From: Bacteroidales bacterium
GTDB taxonomy: Bacteria > Bacteroidota > Bacteroidia > Bacteroidales > Paludibacteraceae
Assembly (NCBI GenBank): GCA_004557405.1
Contig: SFDZ01000017.1
Span: 1-64,000, forward strand
DNA: 64,000 bases
Reading direction: 5' to 3'
The notes under the pieces were generated by a model. The model was given only the letters and a program-made list of their open reading frames with translations. It searched no databases and was not told where the DNA came from. Shown one piece after another: positions 1 through 8,771 of this stretch; positions within the stretch are counted from its first letter, which is position 1; every line of letters starts with the position of its first letter. The translations under genes and the position numbers were made by a program.

Positions 1-321
1 GCTTGTGTTGCTTGCAAGGGTGCCGTCTGCATTCAAAACGCCTGTGTTCACGGTGATATCCGCTGTAAGAATTGCGTTTGCACCCAAATTCTGCGTTAAA
101 CCGTCAGTACCGTTTACAAGAGCCGCAAACCAGTAAAGCTGTCCTGCGTTGCCGATTTCGTAAACACCGTCATTATCACTATCTGTTGCAGGCTGATAGG
201 ATCCGTCTTCGGCGAAACCATCTTCGTTGTACGTCACCTGAGCGTTGCCCGTGACCGGCATAACCATTGCTGCCACGAGCAGAAGCATCGCGGCGAGCCA
301 TTTGAATTGTGTAGTGTTCAT
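1..321 (-). CDS. Secreted protein, N-terminal part only (runs off the left edge)
   Basis: An open frame of 107 codons starts at ATG 321 and continues past the window edge. The first ~28 residues form a signal peptide (MNTTQFKWLAAMLLLVAAMV, then an Ala-Gln cleavage region NAQ). The mature part contains YEIGNAGQLYWFAALVNG, similar to the segment that precedes GLUG-type repeats in Bacteroidales surface proteins. A promoter (TTTG, 19 nt, TATCTTTG) lies just upstream on the same strand. Function is not recognised; a cell-surface or T9SS-exported protein is the best guess, because the C-terminus is not visible. Confidence 0.75.
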   Translation of the reverse strand, partial: MNTTQFKWLAAMLLLVAAMVMPVTGNAQVTYNEDGFAEDGSYQPATDSDNDGVYEIGNAGQLYWFAALVNGTDGLTQNLGANAILTADITVNTGVLNADGTLASNTS

Positions 322-357
322 TGTTAAATGTATTTTATGATTATTTATTTCACTCTG

Positions 358-388
358 CAAAGATAATATAAATAGTGCAAAGTGCAAA
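358..388 (-). promoter_or_regulatory. Promoter of the truncated secreted protein
   Basis: Leftward Bacteroidota promoter: TTTG at 388-385, a 19-nt spacer, and TATCTTTG at 365-358, 36 nt before the ATG at 321. The heptamer AGTGCAA occurs three times in and around it (from about 374, 382 and 396). Confidence 0.7.
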
Positions 389-394
389 ATAAAA

Positions 395-487
395 AAGTGC
401 AAAAGTTTAACGTTTAAGGGTTTAAGAGTTTCAAAGTTTATGGTTTAAAGTTTAAGGGGTTGGGGGTAAAATCTCGGTTCTTTGTTT
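395..487. repeat. Dispersed intergenic repeat, copy 1 (inverted relative to copy at 19.4 kb)
   Basis: This gene-free stretch is a low-complexity purine/T-rich run of TTTAAG-like words ending in a sharp core at 450-487. The core matches the reverse complement of 19369-19406 at 36 of 38 positions. The flanking AAAGTGCAAAAGT and GTTTCAAAGTTTA words are also shared. No coding capacity was seen. Confidence 0.75.
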
Positions 488-504
488 TTTCTTCTTAATC
501 GTTG

Positions 505-535
505 TTGGTACATTCGCACATATTTTGTACCTTTG
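505..535 (+). promoter_or_regulatory. Promoter of fumarate hydratase gene
   Basis: TTG at 505-507, a 20-nt spacer and TACCTTTG at 528-535, followed by CA. It directs rightward transcription about 38 nt before the ATG at 573. This placement also argues against the in-frame ATG at 525, which overlaps the promoter. Confidence 0.75.
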
Positions 536-572
536 CAACATCGAATTTTTATCACAAAATCAGAATATTGTT

Positions 573-2210
573 ATGGCAACAGAATTTCATTACCAACCGA
601 TGTTCCCGCTCGGCGAGGACAAAACCGAATACTACCTGCTGACACGCGACTATGTGTCGGTGGGCGAATTCGAAGGTAAACCTATTTTGAAAATTGCAAA
701 AGAGGGCTTGACGGCCATGGCGAATGCCGCTTTTCGCGATGTGTCGTTCCTGTTGCGCCGTTCGCACAACGAACAGGTGGCCAAAATTTTGCGCGACCCC
801 GAAGCCGGCGACAACGACAAATATGTGGCGCTGACATTCCTGCGCAATGCAGAAGTGGCCGCCAAAGGCAAACTGCCACTCTGTCAGGATACCGGCACAG
901 CCATCATTCACGGCGAAAAAGGCCAACAGGTGTGGACCGGCTACTGCGACGAAGAGGCTTTGTCGCTCGGCGTGTTCAAAACCTACACCGAAGAGAATCT
1001 GCGCTATTCGCAAAATGCGCCGCTCAACATGTACGACGAGGTGAACACCAAATGCAACTTGCCGGCGCAAATCGACCTCGAAGCCACCGAAGGCATGGAG
1101 TACCGCTTTCTGTGTGTAACCAAAGGTGGCGGCTCGGCCAACAAAACCTATTTGTATCAAGAGACGAAAGCGCGCATCCAAAATCCGGACACACTCGTGC
1201 CGTTTTTGGTCGAAAAAATGAAAACGCTCGGCACCGCCGCCTGCCCGCCTTATCATATCGCTTTTGTCATCGGCGGCACCTCGGCCGAAAAAAATCTGTT
1301 GACCGTAAAACTCGCTTCGACACACTACTATGACGAACTGCCGACCACGGGTAACGAATATGGACGCGCTTTCCGCGACATCGAACTCGAACAACGCCTG
1401 CTCGACGAGGCACACCGCATCGGACTCGGCGCACAATTTGGCGGCAAATACATGGCACACGACATCCGCGTGATACGCCTGCCGCGCCACGGCGCAAGTT
1501 GCCCTATCGGCTTGGGCGTTAGTTGCTCGGCCGACCGCAACATCAAATGCAAAATCAACAAAGACGGCATCTGGATCGAAAAAATGGACGATAACCCCGG
1601 CAGCCTGATTCCCGAAGAGTTGCGCGCCGCCGGCGAAGGCGATGCCGTGCGCATCGACCTGAACCAACCGATGAAAAACGTGCTGGCCGAACTGACAAAA
1701 TATCCGGTGGCCACGCGCTTGAGCCTGAACGGCACCATCATCGTGGGGCGCGACATCGCACATGCCAAACTGAAAGCGCGCCTCGACGCCGGCGAAGACC
1801 TGCCGCAGTACATCAAAGATCACCCTATTTATTATGCCGGACCGGCCAAAACACCCGCCGGCATGGCGTGCGGATCGATGGGACCAACCACGGCCGGACG
1901 CATGGACCCGTATGTCGATGAGTTCCAAGACCACGGCGGCTCGATGATAATGCTGGCCAAAGGCAATCGCAGTCAGGCTGTAACCGACGCCTGCAAAAAA
2001 CACGGCGGATTCTACCTCGGGTCGATTGGCGGACCGGCGGCCATACTCGCACAAAACAACATCAAATCGATAGAGTGCGTCGAATATCCCGAACTCGGCA
2101 TGGAAGCCATCTGGAAAATCGAAGTGGAGGATTTCCCTGCATTCATCTTGGTGGACGACAAAGGCAACGACTTCTTCAAACAGTTGAAACCGCGTTGCGC
2201 CTGCAAATAA
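573..2210 (+). CDS. Fumarate hydratase, class I (iron-sulfur, single-chain)
   Basis: Interconverts fumarate and malate in the cytoplasm; in anaerobic Bacteroidales it serves the reductive branch leading to succinate. The protein is 545 residues, the usual length for the FumA/FumB type with alpha and beta parts fused. Candidate [4Fe-4S] ligands are C104 (LPLCQDTGT), C224 (TAACPPYH) and C318 (GLGVSC), the same positions as in E. coli FumA. The C-terminal half carries AGPAKTPAGMACGSMGPTTA, typical of the beta domain. An in-frame ATG at 525 lies inside the promoter, so 573 is preferred. The gene stands alone, with a strong terminator after it. Confidence 0.95.
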   Translation: MATEFHYQPMFPLGEDKTEYYLLTRDYVSVGEFEGKPILKIAKEGLTAMANAAFRDVSFLLRRSHNEQVAKILRDPEAGDNDKYVALTFLRNAEVAAKGKLPLCQDTGTAIIHGEKGQQVWTGYCDEEALSLGVFKTYTEENLRYSQNAPLNMYDEVNTKCNLPAQIDLEATEGMEYRFLCVTKGGGSANKTYLYQETKARIQNPDTLVPFLVEKMKTLGTAACPPYHIAFVIGGTSAEKNLLTVKLASTHYYDELPTTGNEYGRAFRDIELEQRLLDEAHRIGLGAQFGGKYMAHDIRVIRLPRHGASCPIGLGVSCSADRNIKCKINKDGIWIEKMDDNPGSLIPEELRAAGEGDAVRIDLNQPMKNVLAELTKYPVATRLSLNGTIIVGRDIAHAKLKARLDAGEDLPQYIKDHPIYYAGPAKTPAGMACGSMGPTTAGRMDPYVDEFQDHGGSMIMLAKGNRSQAVTDACKKHGGFYLGSIGGPAAILAQNNIKSIECVEYPELGMEAIWKIEVEDFPAFILVDDKGNDFFKQLKPRCACK

Positions 2211-2232
2211 ACGTAGTCGCAAACCGCCAACA

Positions 2233-2269
2233 AATAAATCCTTGCAACAACCTGCTGCAAGGATTTATT
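2233..2269 (+). terminator. Terminator after fumarate hydratase gene
   Basis: Perfect 14-bp stem (2233-2246 with 2256-2269) and a 9-nt loop, 22 nt after the stop codon. The stem itself ends in a T-rich arm. Confidence 0.75.
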
Positions 2270-2300
2270 GTATCCGCCGTGGCGGAAGCCCAACAAAAAA

Positions 2301-2333
2301 ACTCCCATTCGCAGGAATGGGAGTCGATTTTTT
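2301..2333. terminator. Bidirectional terminator between fumarase gene and rplS
   Basis: Perfect 10-bp stem (2301-2310 with 2315-2324) and a 4-nt loop. T-runs follow on both strands, so it can end rplS from the right and any read-through from the left. Confidence 0.8.
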
Positions 2334-2358
2334 ATCCTCAACAAAGGGGACGCAACAA

Positions 2359-2706
2359 TCAGATGCGTTTTTCGCGAATGCGTGCTGCTTTACCGGTGAG
2401 GTTGCGCAGATAATACAGTTTGGCGCGACGCACTTTACCAACTTTGTTCACCTCGATTTTCTCGATGAATGGCGAGTTGATCGGGAAAATACGTTCAACA
2501 CCGACGTTGTCGGAAATTTTGCGTACCGTGAAACGTTTTTTGTCGCCGTGGCCGACAATTTTAATCACGATACCGCGATACTGCTGAATACGCTCTTTGT
2601 TACCCTCTTTGATGCGATAGGCCACCGTGATGGTATCGCCACTTTTGAACGAAGGAAAATTTGTCTCTACTGCGAAAGCTTGTTCCGCAACTTTAATTAA
2701 ATCCAT
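2359..2706 (-). CDS. rplS: Large ribosomal subunit protein L19
   Basis: Component of the 50S subunit at the interface with 30S. The 115-residue product has normal L19 length. It carries the family core FKSGDTITVAYRIKEG, QQYRGIVI and the C-terminal RRAKLYYLRNLTGKAARIRE. It has its own promoter and terminator, so it looks monocistronic. Confidence 0.98.
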   Translation of the reverse strand: MDLIKVAEQAFAVETNFPSFKSGDTITVAYRIKEGNKERIQQYRGIVIKIVGHGDKKRFTVRKISDNVGVERIFPINSPFIEKIEVNKVGKVRRAKLYYLRNLTGKAARIREKRI

Positions 2707-2790
2707 TGATTGTTAGGTTTTTACAATAAACATTAGTGCAGCATACATGGGCATCTCTTTTCCGCATCAGCGGCTACACGAAACGGATTG

Positions 2791-2822
2791 CAAAGGTACG
2801 ACTATTTTTTGGAGTGTGCAAA
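2791..2822 (-). promoter_or_regulatory. Promoter of rplS
   Basis: Leftward TTTG at 2822-2819, a 20-nt spacer and TACCTTTG at 2798-2791, followed by CA. The TTTG abuts a 14-nt A/T palindrome at 2824-2837. Confidence 0.75.
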
Positions 2823-2823
2823 C

Positions 2824-2837
2824 TTTTTTGCAAAAAA
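2824..2837. repeat. Recurrent intergenic palindrome TTTTTTGCAAAAAA, copy 1
   Basis: A perfect 14-nt palindrome preceded by C. The same 15 nt occur at 33656-33670 and 58450-58464, always between genes and near a promoter. Its role is unknown. Confidence 0.55.
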
Positions 2838-2937
2838 ATGCACCGCGCACCGATTTGCTGCGTTGTGGTGTTGTTCGTCGTGGGCGATTGTTGATAAATA
2901 TGCCCGATTGTATGGCGTGTTTTTTGAAATTATTTCG

Positions 2938-2945
2938 TATTTTTG
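2938..2945 (+). promoter_or_regulatory. Promoter -7 element of the lysC operon
   Basis: TATTTTTG followed by CA, 38 nt before the lysC ATG. No clear TTG/TTTG partner was seen 19-21 nt upstream. Confidence 0.5.
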
Positions 2946-2983
2946 CAAATTGTACTGACATATCATAACTCGTTGAATATATT

Positions 2984-4252
2984 ATGAAGATTTACAAATT
3001 TGGTGGCGCATCGGTCAAAAATGCCGAAGGCGTTTGCAATCTGTGTCGCATTGTGGGCGGCGCAAACGACAAATTGGTGGTGGTGGTGTCGGCCATGGGC
3101 AAAACGACCAACGCGTTGGAGGCTGTGTTGGATAGTTTCTTCAACCGCAAGCCCGACCTCGAAGCCTGCATCGAGGCTGTGGTGGACTATCACAACGCCA
3201 TCGTCGATGAACTGTTTACACCCCAAAATCGCTATGCTGTCGATGAACAGTTGGCGCAACTCTATGGCAATTTGCGTGCCGACCTCGCGCTGAAACCATC
3301 GCTCAGTTACGACTACGAATACGACCGCATCGTGTCGTACGGCGAACTGATTTCGACCACCATCGTGGCGGCGTATCTGCACACGCAGGGCGTGCGTGTC
3401 AAGTTTGTCGATATACGCAACTATCTGAAAACCGACGACAACTACCGCGAAGGCAACGTGGACATGAAACTATCGCACCGATTGATAAACGATGTGTTCA
3501 ATTTCGTCAATTACGACTTGTACGTTACGCAAGGATTCATCGCCGGCACGCTGACAAACCAAACCACCACGCTCGGACGCGAAGGGTCGGACTACACGGC
3601 GGCGTTGCTGGCCAATCTGCTCGATGCCGAAAGTGTTACCATCTGGAAAGATGTGCCGGGCGTGATGAATGCCGACCCGAAACGTTACACCGAGGTGCAG
3701 GTGATTCCGAAATTGTCGTACAAAGAGGCTATCGAACTGTCGTACTGCGGCGCAAGTGTCATTCACCCGAAGACTGTGAAACCGATTCAGAACAAACGCA
3801 TTCCGCTGCTTGTGCGCTCGTTCATCGACCCGACGCAGCCCGGCTCGGTCATCGAAGAGGTGATTGGCAAACTTGACTTGCCGCCGGTGTACATCAACAA
3901 GGCCAATCAGGTGCTGCTCACACTGACGCCGCGCGACTTCTCGTTCATAGCCGAAGAGAAGTTGAGCAAAATTTTTGCCATCTTGGCAAGTTATCGCACC
4001 AAAGTCAGCCTGATACAGACGTCGGCCATCAGTTTTTCGCTCTGCATCGACTACAATCCGGCCATTTTCAAAAATCTTGTCGCCGAATTTCAGGACGAAT
4101 ACGAAGTGCTGTACAACACCGATGTGGAGTTGATAACCATACGCCACTACACCAAAGATATTGTGGATAAATTGGTGGGCGAAAAACTTGTGTTTGTCGA
4201 GCAACGCAACCGCCTGACTGCACGTTTTGTCATCAGCGAACATGGAAAATAA
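2984..4252 (+). CDS. lysC: Aspartate kinase (aspartokinase)
   Basis: Phosphorylates L-aspartate, the first step toward lysine, diaminopimelate, threonine and methionine. The N-terminal kinase domain begins MKIYKFGGASV (usual form KFGGTSV) and has GREGSDYTAALLA and KDVPGVMNADPK near residues 205-230. The C-terminal ~130 residues carry ACT-type regulatory modules, implying feedback control. At 422 residues it is a monofunctional enzyme, not fused to homoserine dehydrogenase. It heads an operon: the next ATG (4242) lies inside its last codons. dapB, later in the same pathway, sits at 45.5-46.3 kb. Confidence 0.95.
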   Translation: MKIYKFGGASVKNAEGVCNLCRIVGGANDKLVVVVSAMGKTTNALEAVLDSFFNRKPDLEACIEAVVDYHNAIVDELFTPQNRYAVDEQLAQLYGNLRADLALKPSLSYDYEYDRIVSYGELISTTIVAAYLHTQGVRVKFVDIRNYLKTDDNYREGNVDMKLSHRLINDVFNFVNYDLYVTQGFIAGTLTNQTTTLGREGSDYTAALLANLLDAESVTIWKDVPGVMNADPKRYTEVQVIPKLSYKEAIELSYCGASVIHPKTVKPIQNKRIPLLVRSFIDPTQPGSVIEEVIGKLDLPPVYINKANQVLLTLTPRDFSFIAEEKLSKIFAILASYRTKVSLIQTSAISFSLCIDYNPAIFKNLVAEFQDEYEVLYNTDVELITIRHYTKDIVDKLVGEKLVFVEQRNRLTARFVISEHGK

Positions 4253-4916
4253 GAATCGCGAAATATTGGCGTTTTTGTCCGATTTGCGCGACAACAACAT
4301 GCGTCCGTGGTTTCAGGCCAACAAGGCGCGTTACGACGCGGCGCGTGAGCATCTGCTCGATACGACGGCTTGGCTCATTGCGCACATCGCCCGGTTCGAC
4401 GACACGGTGCGCTACCTCGAACCGAAAGAGTGTCTGTTTCGCATCTATCGCGACACGCGTTTCTCGCCCGACAAAAGTCCGTACAAACGCCATTTCGGCA
4501 CCTACATTTGTGCGCAGGGCGGGCATCGCAGCATCTTGAGCGGCTACTATCTGCACCTCGAACCCGGACATTCTGCACTGTGCGGTGGCGTCTATTGTCC
4601 CGACAAAGAGACGTTGAAGCGCGTGCGCACGGCCATCGACATCGATTTCGATGACTTTGAACGCATCATCGCTGCCAACGATTTCCGACAACATTTCGGA
4701 ACGGTCGTCGCCTATAACACTCTGCAACGTGTGCCACAAGGTTTCTCGGCCGATTCGCCTGCTGCGAAATATCTGAAATTCAAGGAGTTTATTGTGGAGC
4801 GTCATTTCACGGACGACGAAGTGTGCGCTCCCGATTTTTTTGAAAATCTGTTGCCGATGTGTCAGGCCATGAAACCGTTCAACGACTTTATGAACGCCGC
4901 CATTTTGGAGTCTTAA
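4242..4916 (+). CDS. DUF2461 (TIGR02453) family protein
   Basis: A conserved bacterial and fungal family of unknown biochemical function. The 224-residue product shows the family hallmarks: an N-terminal FLSDLRDNNMRPWFQANK (usually 'LxxNNxREWF'), then IYRDTRFSPDKSPYKRHFG, then a GYYLHLEPGHSALCGGVY core. ATG 4242 is chosen because it gives a family-typical N-terminus. It overlaps lysC by 11 nt, so translational coupling is likely. An alternative in-frame start at 4227 lies deeper inside lysC. recQ follows 20 nt downstream. Confidence 0.85.
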   Translation: MENKNREILAFLSDLRDNNMRPWFQANKARYDAAREHLLDTTAWLIAHIARFDDTVRYLEPKECLFRIYRDTRFSPDKSPYKRHFGTYICAQGGHRSILSGYYLHLEPGHSALCGGVYCPDKETLKRVRTAIDIDFDDFERIIAANDFRQHFGTVVAYNTLQRVPQGFSADSPAAKYLKFKEFIVERHFTDDEVCAPDFFENLLPMCQAMKPFNDFMNAAILES

Positions 4917-4936
4917 TTGTCGGAGGATAATTTGCC

Positions 4937-6841
4937 GTGTCCGTCTATCACGACATACTGAAAAAATATTGGGGCTACGACGATTTTCGTGCCTTGCAAC
5001 TCGACATCATCTCCTCTGTGGGCAGCGGTCGCGATACGCTCGGGCTGATGCCGACCGGCGGCGGCAAATCTATCACGTTTCAGGTGCCGGCGTTGGCGCT
5101 CGACGGCCTTTGCATCGTCGTAACGCCGCTCATCGCCCTGATGAAAGACCAAGTGGAAAATTTGCGCGCCCGCGGTGTCAAAGCCACAGCCATCTATTCG
5201 GGCATGTCGCAAGGCGAAATTCTGACTGCGTTCGACAACTGCGCTTACGGCGATTACAAATTTTTGTACGTGTCGCCGGAACGATTAGGCACAGAATTGT
5301 TCAAAATGCGCATCAAGTCGTTAAAAATCAGTATGATAGCGGTCGATGAGTCGCACTGCATCTCGCAGTGGGGTTACGATTTCCGACCGTCGTACCTCAA
5401 AATTGCCGACATACGCGAGTTGTTGCCCGGCGTGCCTGTCTTGGCGCTGACAGCCACCGCTACGCCCGAAGTGGTGGACGATATTCAGGAGAAATTGCAT
5501 TTTGCCGAAAAAAATGTCTTCCGCAAAAGTTTCGAGCGCTCCAATTTGACCTATGTCGTGCGCAATGTCGAGGACAAACTCGAACAACTGCTGCACATTT
5601 TGCAGCGCGTGCCCGGCACATCGGTGGTGTATGTGCGCAGCCGCAAACGCACCAAAGAGATTGCCGACTTTCTGCTGTCGAACAACATTTCGGCCGACTA
5701 CTACCACGCCGGCCTCGACAACGACGAGAAAGACCGTAAACAAGAGGCATGGAAAAGCGGCGCGTGTCGGGTCATCGTTTCGACAAACGCTTTCGGCATG
5801 GGCATCGACAAACCCGATGTACGTACCGTGGTACACATCGACCTGCCCGATACGCTCGAAGCCTATTTCCAAGAGGCCGGACGCGCCGGACGCGACGAAA
5901 AACGCGCCTTTGCCATTCTGCTCTACAACAAAACCGACGAAACCAAACTGCGCAAGCGCATTGCCGACGAATTTCCATCGAAAGAGTTTATGGCAAAAGT
6001 GTATCAATGCTTGGCCGATTATTACGAAGTCGGGGTCGGGTCGGGATTCGAGGCAGTATTCCCGTTCAATCTGCAAGACTTTTGCCAAACGTGCCGGCTG
6101 CCGCTCAACCCGACATACAATGCGCTGAAAATGTTGGAGTTATCTGACTATATCGAACTGACCGACGAAATGGACAATCCTTCGAAATTGATGTTCGTTG
6201 TCGAGCGCGACCGCTTGTACGAGTTCAGAACACAAAACGGCGATGCAGACCGCCTCATCGAAGTGCTATTGCGCTCATACACAGGCGTTTTTGCCGACGC
6301 TGTGCACATCAACGAGGAGATTATCGGGCAGCGCCTCGGTTGGAGCCGACAACAAGTGTACGAACAACTGAAACTGTTGGCGAACAACGGCATTGTGAAA
6401 TATATCCCGTTCAAAAAAACGCCGTTGCTCATCTACACGCAAGCGCGCGCCGACAGCGAGAAGTTGTACATACCGAAGAGTGTGTACGAAGATCGGCACG
6501 AACGCTATGTGCGGCGCATCGAAGCCGTGCTGCAATATGCCAACGAACAGGATTTGTGCCGTAGTCGCTTGCTGCTCAACTACTTTGGCGAAACAGCCTC
6601 GCACGATTGCGGCCTGTGCGACACTTGCATTGCGCGCCGAAAACGCGACCTCGAAACGCAACGATTCCGGCAGTTGGAACAGCGCATTTTGCAGCAACTC
6701 GACACGGCGCCTTGCTCCATCAACACACTTGTCGAAACCTTGAACGAAGACGAAGACCAAGTGATGACTGTCGTCAGACAACTACTTGATACACAAAAGA
6801 TTGTGCAAGATCAAATGATGCGCTTGGCGCGACGCGCATAA
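4937..6841 (+). CDS. recQ: ATP-dependent DNA helicase, RecQ family
   Basis: A 3'-5' DNA helicase of recombination and replication repair. Walker A is MPTGGGKS (Lys44), motif II is DESH at 137-140, and the aromatic-rich loop HCISQWGYDFRPSY and a family motif VI (QEAGRAGRDE) are present. The candidate zinc ligands sit unusually late: CRSRLLLNYFGE followed by CGLCDTC at about 559-565 of 634, with only ~70 residues after them. E. coli RecQ has them directly after the helicase core. No recognisable HRDC domain was seen. The start is GTG 4937, chosen for the GGAGGA ribosome-binding site at 4922-4927. Third gene of the lysC operon. Confidence 0.93.
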   Translation: MSVYHDILKKYWGYDDFRALQLDIISSVGSGRDTLGLMPTGGGKSITFQVPALALDGLCIVVTPLIALMKDQVENLRARGVKATAIYSGMSQGEILTAFDNCAYGDYKFLYVSPERLGTELFKMRIKSLKISMIAVDESHCISQWGYDFRPSYLKIADIRELLPGVPVLALTATATPEVVDDIQEKLHFAEKNVFRKSFERSNLTYVVRNVEDKLEQLLHILQRVPGTSVVYVRSRKRTKEIADFLLSNNISADYYHAGLDNDEKDRKQEAWKSGACRVIVSTNAFGMGIDKPDVRTVVHIDLPDTLEAYFQEAGRAGRDEKRAFAILLYNKTDETKLRKRIADEFPSKEFMAKVYQCLADYYEVGVGSGFEAVFPFNLQDFCQTCRLPLNPTYNALKMLELSDYIELTDEMDNPSKLMFVVERDRLYEFRTQNGDADRLIEVLLRSYTGVFADAVHINEEIIGQRLGWSRQQVYEQLKLLANNGIVKYIPFKKTPLLIYTQARADSEKLYIPKSVYEDRHERYVRRIEAVLQYANEQDLCRSRLLLNYFGETASHDCGLCDTCIARRKRDLETQRFRQLEQRILQQLDTAPCSINTLVETLNEDEDQVMTVVRQLLDTQKIVQDQMMRLARRA

Positions 6842-6845
6842 GAAA

Positions 6846-6868
6846 AAGGCACCGTTTTGAGGTGCCTT
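6846..6868. terminator. Terminator between recQ and dnaJ (convergent genes)
   Basis: An 8-bp stem (6846-6853 with 6861-6868) and a 7-nt loop, directly after the recQ stop and 25 nt from the dnaJ stop. A-run on the left and moderate T content on the right allow use in both directions. Confidence 0.65.
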
Positions 6869-6893
6869 CATTGTGTGTGTATGGTGGTCGCTG

Positions 6894-8054
6894 TTAGTCG
6901 AACATCTGCTTGAAACGCGCGAAGAAACTATTTTTGGCCGAGGCCGACGGCTTGCAGTTGTCGGATTCTTCCAATTTTTCAAACAGTTTTCGCTCGTCCG
7001 ACGACAGACTTTCGGGAATGTAAACGCCTACATTCACCAACAAATCGCCTGTTCCATAGCGATTTACGTCCGGCAGACCTTTGCCGCGCAACCGCAGCAC
7101 TTTGCCCGGTTGAGTGCCTTTGTCGATTTTTACTTTCACCTTGCCATCGACGGTCGGAATCTCGACCGTACCACCCAAAACGGCAGTTGGCAACGGAAGC
7201 AACAGATTGTAAATCAGGTCGTTGTCGTCGCGAATCAACTCTGGGTGTTTTTCTTCTTCAATCACTATCAGCAAATCGCCATTCACGCCGCCGTGTCGTG
7301 CAGCGTTGCCTTTGCCGCTCATCGACAGTTGCATGCCTTCGGCTACGCCGGCCGGTATTTTGATGGTGATTATTTCGTCGCCGCGCACTACGCCTTCGCC
7401 GCTGCAATGCGGACATTTATCGGCAATGACTTGGCCTTCGCCGCCGCATACGGGACACGGAGCCTGTGTCTGCATCTGACCAAGAATGGTGCGTTGTACT
7501 TGGGTTACATAGCCCGAGCCGTGGCAATTGGAACATGTTTTGGTGTGTCCGTCGCGCGAGCCGGTGCCGTCGCAATGCGAGCATGCCACGTATTTGCCGA
7601 CTTTGATTTTTTTCTCGGTGCCGGTGGCTATTTCGGCCAATGTCAGTTTGACTTTCACCCGCAAGTCGCTGCCTTTGCGCATACGCCGTCCGCCACGCGC
7701 ACCGCCGCCGCCAAAGAAATCGCTGAAACCGCCGCCACCAAAGCCAAAATGGCCGCCGAAAATGTCGCCGAAATGTTGGAATATGTCATCCATGTTCATA
7801 CCGCCGGCTCCGCCAAATCCGCCGTTGCCGCCCACGCCTGCATGTCCGAATTGGTCGTAACGTGCGCGCTTGTCGGGGTCGCTCAGCACCTCGTATGCCT
7901 CGGCGGCCTCCTTAAATTTCTCTTCGGCCACCTTGTCGCCCGGATTTTTGTCGGGGTGAAACTCGATGGCTTTTTTGCGGTAAGCCTTTTTTATTTCGTC
8001 GGCCGACGCAGTTTTCGATACGCCAAGCACTTCGTAATAATCTCTTTTTTCCAT
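6894..8054 (-). CDS. dnaJ: Chaperone protein DnaJ (Hsp40)
   Basis: Co-chaperone that stimulates DnaK ATPase activity and delivers unfolded substrates. The full classical architecture is visible in 386 residues. The J domain has HPD at 33-35. A Gly/Phe-rich linker follows (GGGGFSDFFGGGGARGG). Four zinc-binding CxxCxGxG repeats come next (CSHCDGTG, CSNCHGSG, CPVCGGEG, CPHCSGEG), then the C-terminal substrate domain. It lies 29 nt after grpE in the same leftward operon. Confidence 0.98.
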   Translation of the reverse strand: MEKRDYYEVLGVSKTASADEIKKAYRKKAIEFHPDKNPGDKVAEEKFKEAAEAYEVLSDPDKRARYDQFGHAGVGGNGGFGGAGGMNMDDIFQHFGDIFGGHFGFGGGGFSDFFGGGGARGGRRMRKGSDLRVKVKLTLAEIATGTEKKIKVGKYVACSHCDGTGSRDGHTKTCSNCHGSGYVTQVQRTILGQMQTQAPCPVCGGEGQVIADKCPHCSGEGVVRGDEIITIKIPAGVAEGMQLSMSGKGNAARHGGVNGDLLIVIEEEKHPELIRDDNDLIYNLLLPLPTAVLGGTVEIPTVDGKVKVKIDKGTQPGKVLRLRGKGLPDVNRYGTGDLLVNVGVYIPESLSSDERKLFEKLEESDNCKPSASAKNSFFARFKQMFD

Positions 8055-8083
8055 GATGTAACGGAATTAAAATTGTCTGTAAA

Positions 8084-8653
8084 TCACTGGCCGACAACGA
8101 CTTTTGGGAATCGGATGACTTTGTCGTTCATCTGATAGCCTTTTTGCACGCAATCGATAATTTTGCCTTTGAGGTCTTCGGTTGGTGCCGGAATGGTTGT
8201 TACGGCTTCGTGGCGCTCCTCGTTGAATGGCTGGTTTTCGGTCTCGATGACCGTAACGCCTTGTTGTTTCAACAGAGTCAGTATTTTTTGGTAGATCAGA
8301 TTCACACCGTCGGTAACGGCTGCCACATCTTCGGCGGTTTCCATCGCTTTCAGGCTGCGCTCGAAATCGTCGATTATCGGCAGCAACTCTACCACTACGC
8401 GTTCCGACGCATTTTTTATCAAATCGGCACGCTCGCGCATCATGCGTTTGCGGTAGTTGTCGAATTCGGCCATCAGACGCAAGTGTTTGTCGTTCAGTTC
8501 GTTGTACTTCTCTTCGAATGCGTTTTGCGGTGTTTCGGCCGATGTGTCGTTTGCGGCGGACTCGGTGGCGTCGGCTGTCGGCTGTGTGGCTTGTGTTGTG
8601 TCGATGGTTGCCGCGTCGGCTGCCTGATCGTGTTTCTTTTTGGATTTTGTCAT
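8084..8653 (-). CDS. grpE: Nucleotide exchange factor GrpE
   Basis: Releases ADP from DnaK, completing the DnaK-DnaJ-GrpE cycle. The 189-residue product begins with a low-complexity Ala/Thr/Asp-rich segment (~50 residues). A long coiled coil follows (LNDKHLRLMAEFDNYRKRM), then the family C-terminal beta domain with VIETENQPFNEERHEAV. ATG 8653 is chosen because it lies 26 nt after the promoter; a longer open frame to 8722 crosses that promoter. First gene of grpE-dnaJ. dnaK is not in the window. Confidence 0.96.
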   Translation of the reverse strand: MTKSKKKHDQAADAATIDTTQATQPTADATESAANDTSAETPQNAFEEKYNELNDKHLRLMAEFDNYRKRMMRERADLIKNASERVVVELLPIIDDFERSLKAMETAEDVAAVTDGVNLIYQKILTLLKQQGVTVIETENQPFNEERHEAVTTIPAPTEDLKGKIIDCVQKGYQMNDKVIRFPKVVVGQ

Positions 8654-8679
8654 GATTGTATATGTTTTTGTTTTATTTG

Positions 8680-8711
8680 CAAAATTAAGTTGGCAACCTC
8701 TTACTATCAAA
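8680..8711 (-). promoter_or_regulatory. Promoter of grpE-dnaJ
   Basis: TTTG at 8711-8708, exactly 20 nt, then TAATTTTG at 8687-8680 followed by CA. It fits the housekeeping Bacteroidota consensus. No CIRCE-like inverted repeat is evident nearby. Confidence 0.75.
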
Positions 8712-8746
8712 AAGTTTGCCAACCACTATTTCAGTACATTATGCGC

Positions 8747-8771
8747 AAAAACTGACAATTTGTCAGTTTTT
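8747..8771 (-). terminator. Terminator of clpC overlapping its stop codon
   Basis: A perfect 11-bp stem (8747-8757 with 8761-8771) and a 3-nt loop. The clpC stop codon (8765-8763) lies inside the hairpin, so the terminator begins within the reading frame. A/T arms give T-runs on either strand. Confidence 0.7.

Noticed and set aside
552..2222. Long open frame antisense to fumarate hydratase (about 556 codons)
   Set aside because: It mirrors the codon bias of the real gene, has no recognisable domain, and lies fully opposite a protein with intact catalytic residues.
6873..8135. Open frame of about 420 codons antisense to dnaJ
   Set aside because: Composition is low-complexity Ala/Phe/His from reverse-reading the Gly-rich and Cys repeats of DnaJ; no start context or domain.
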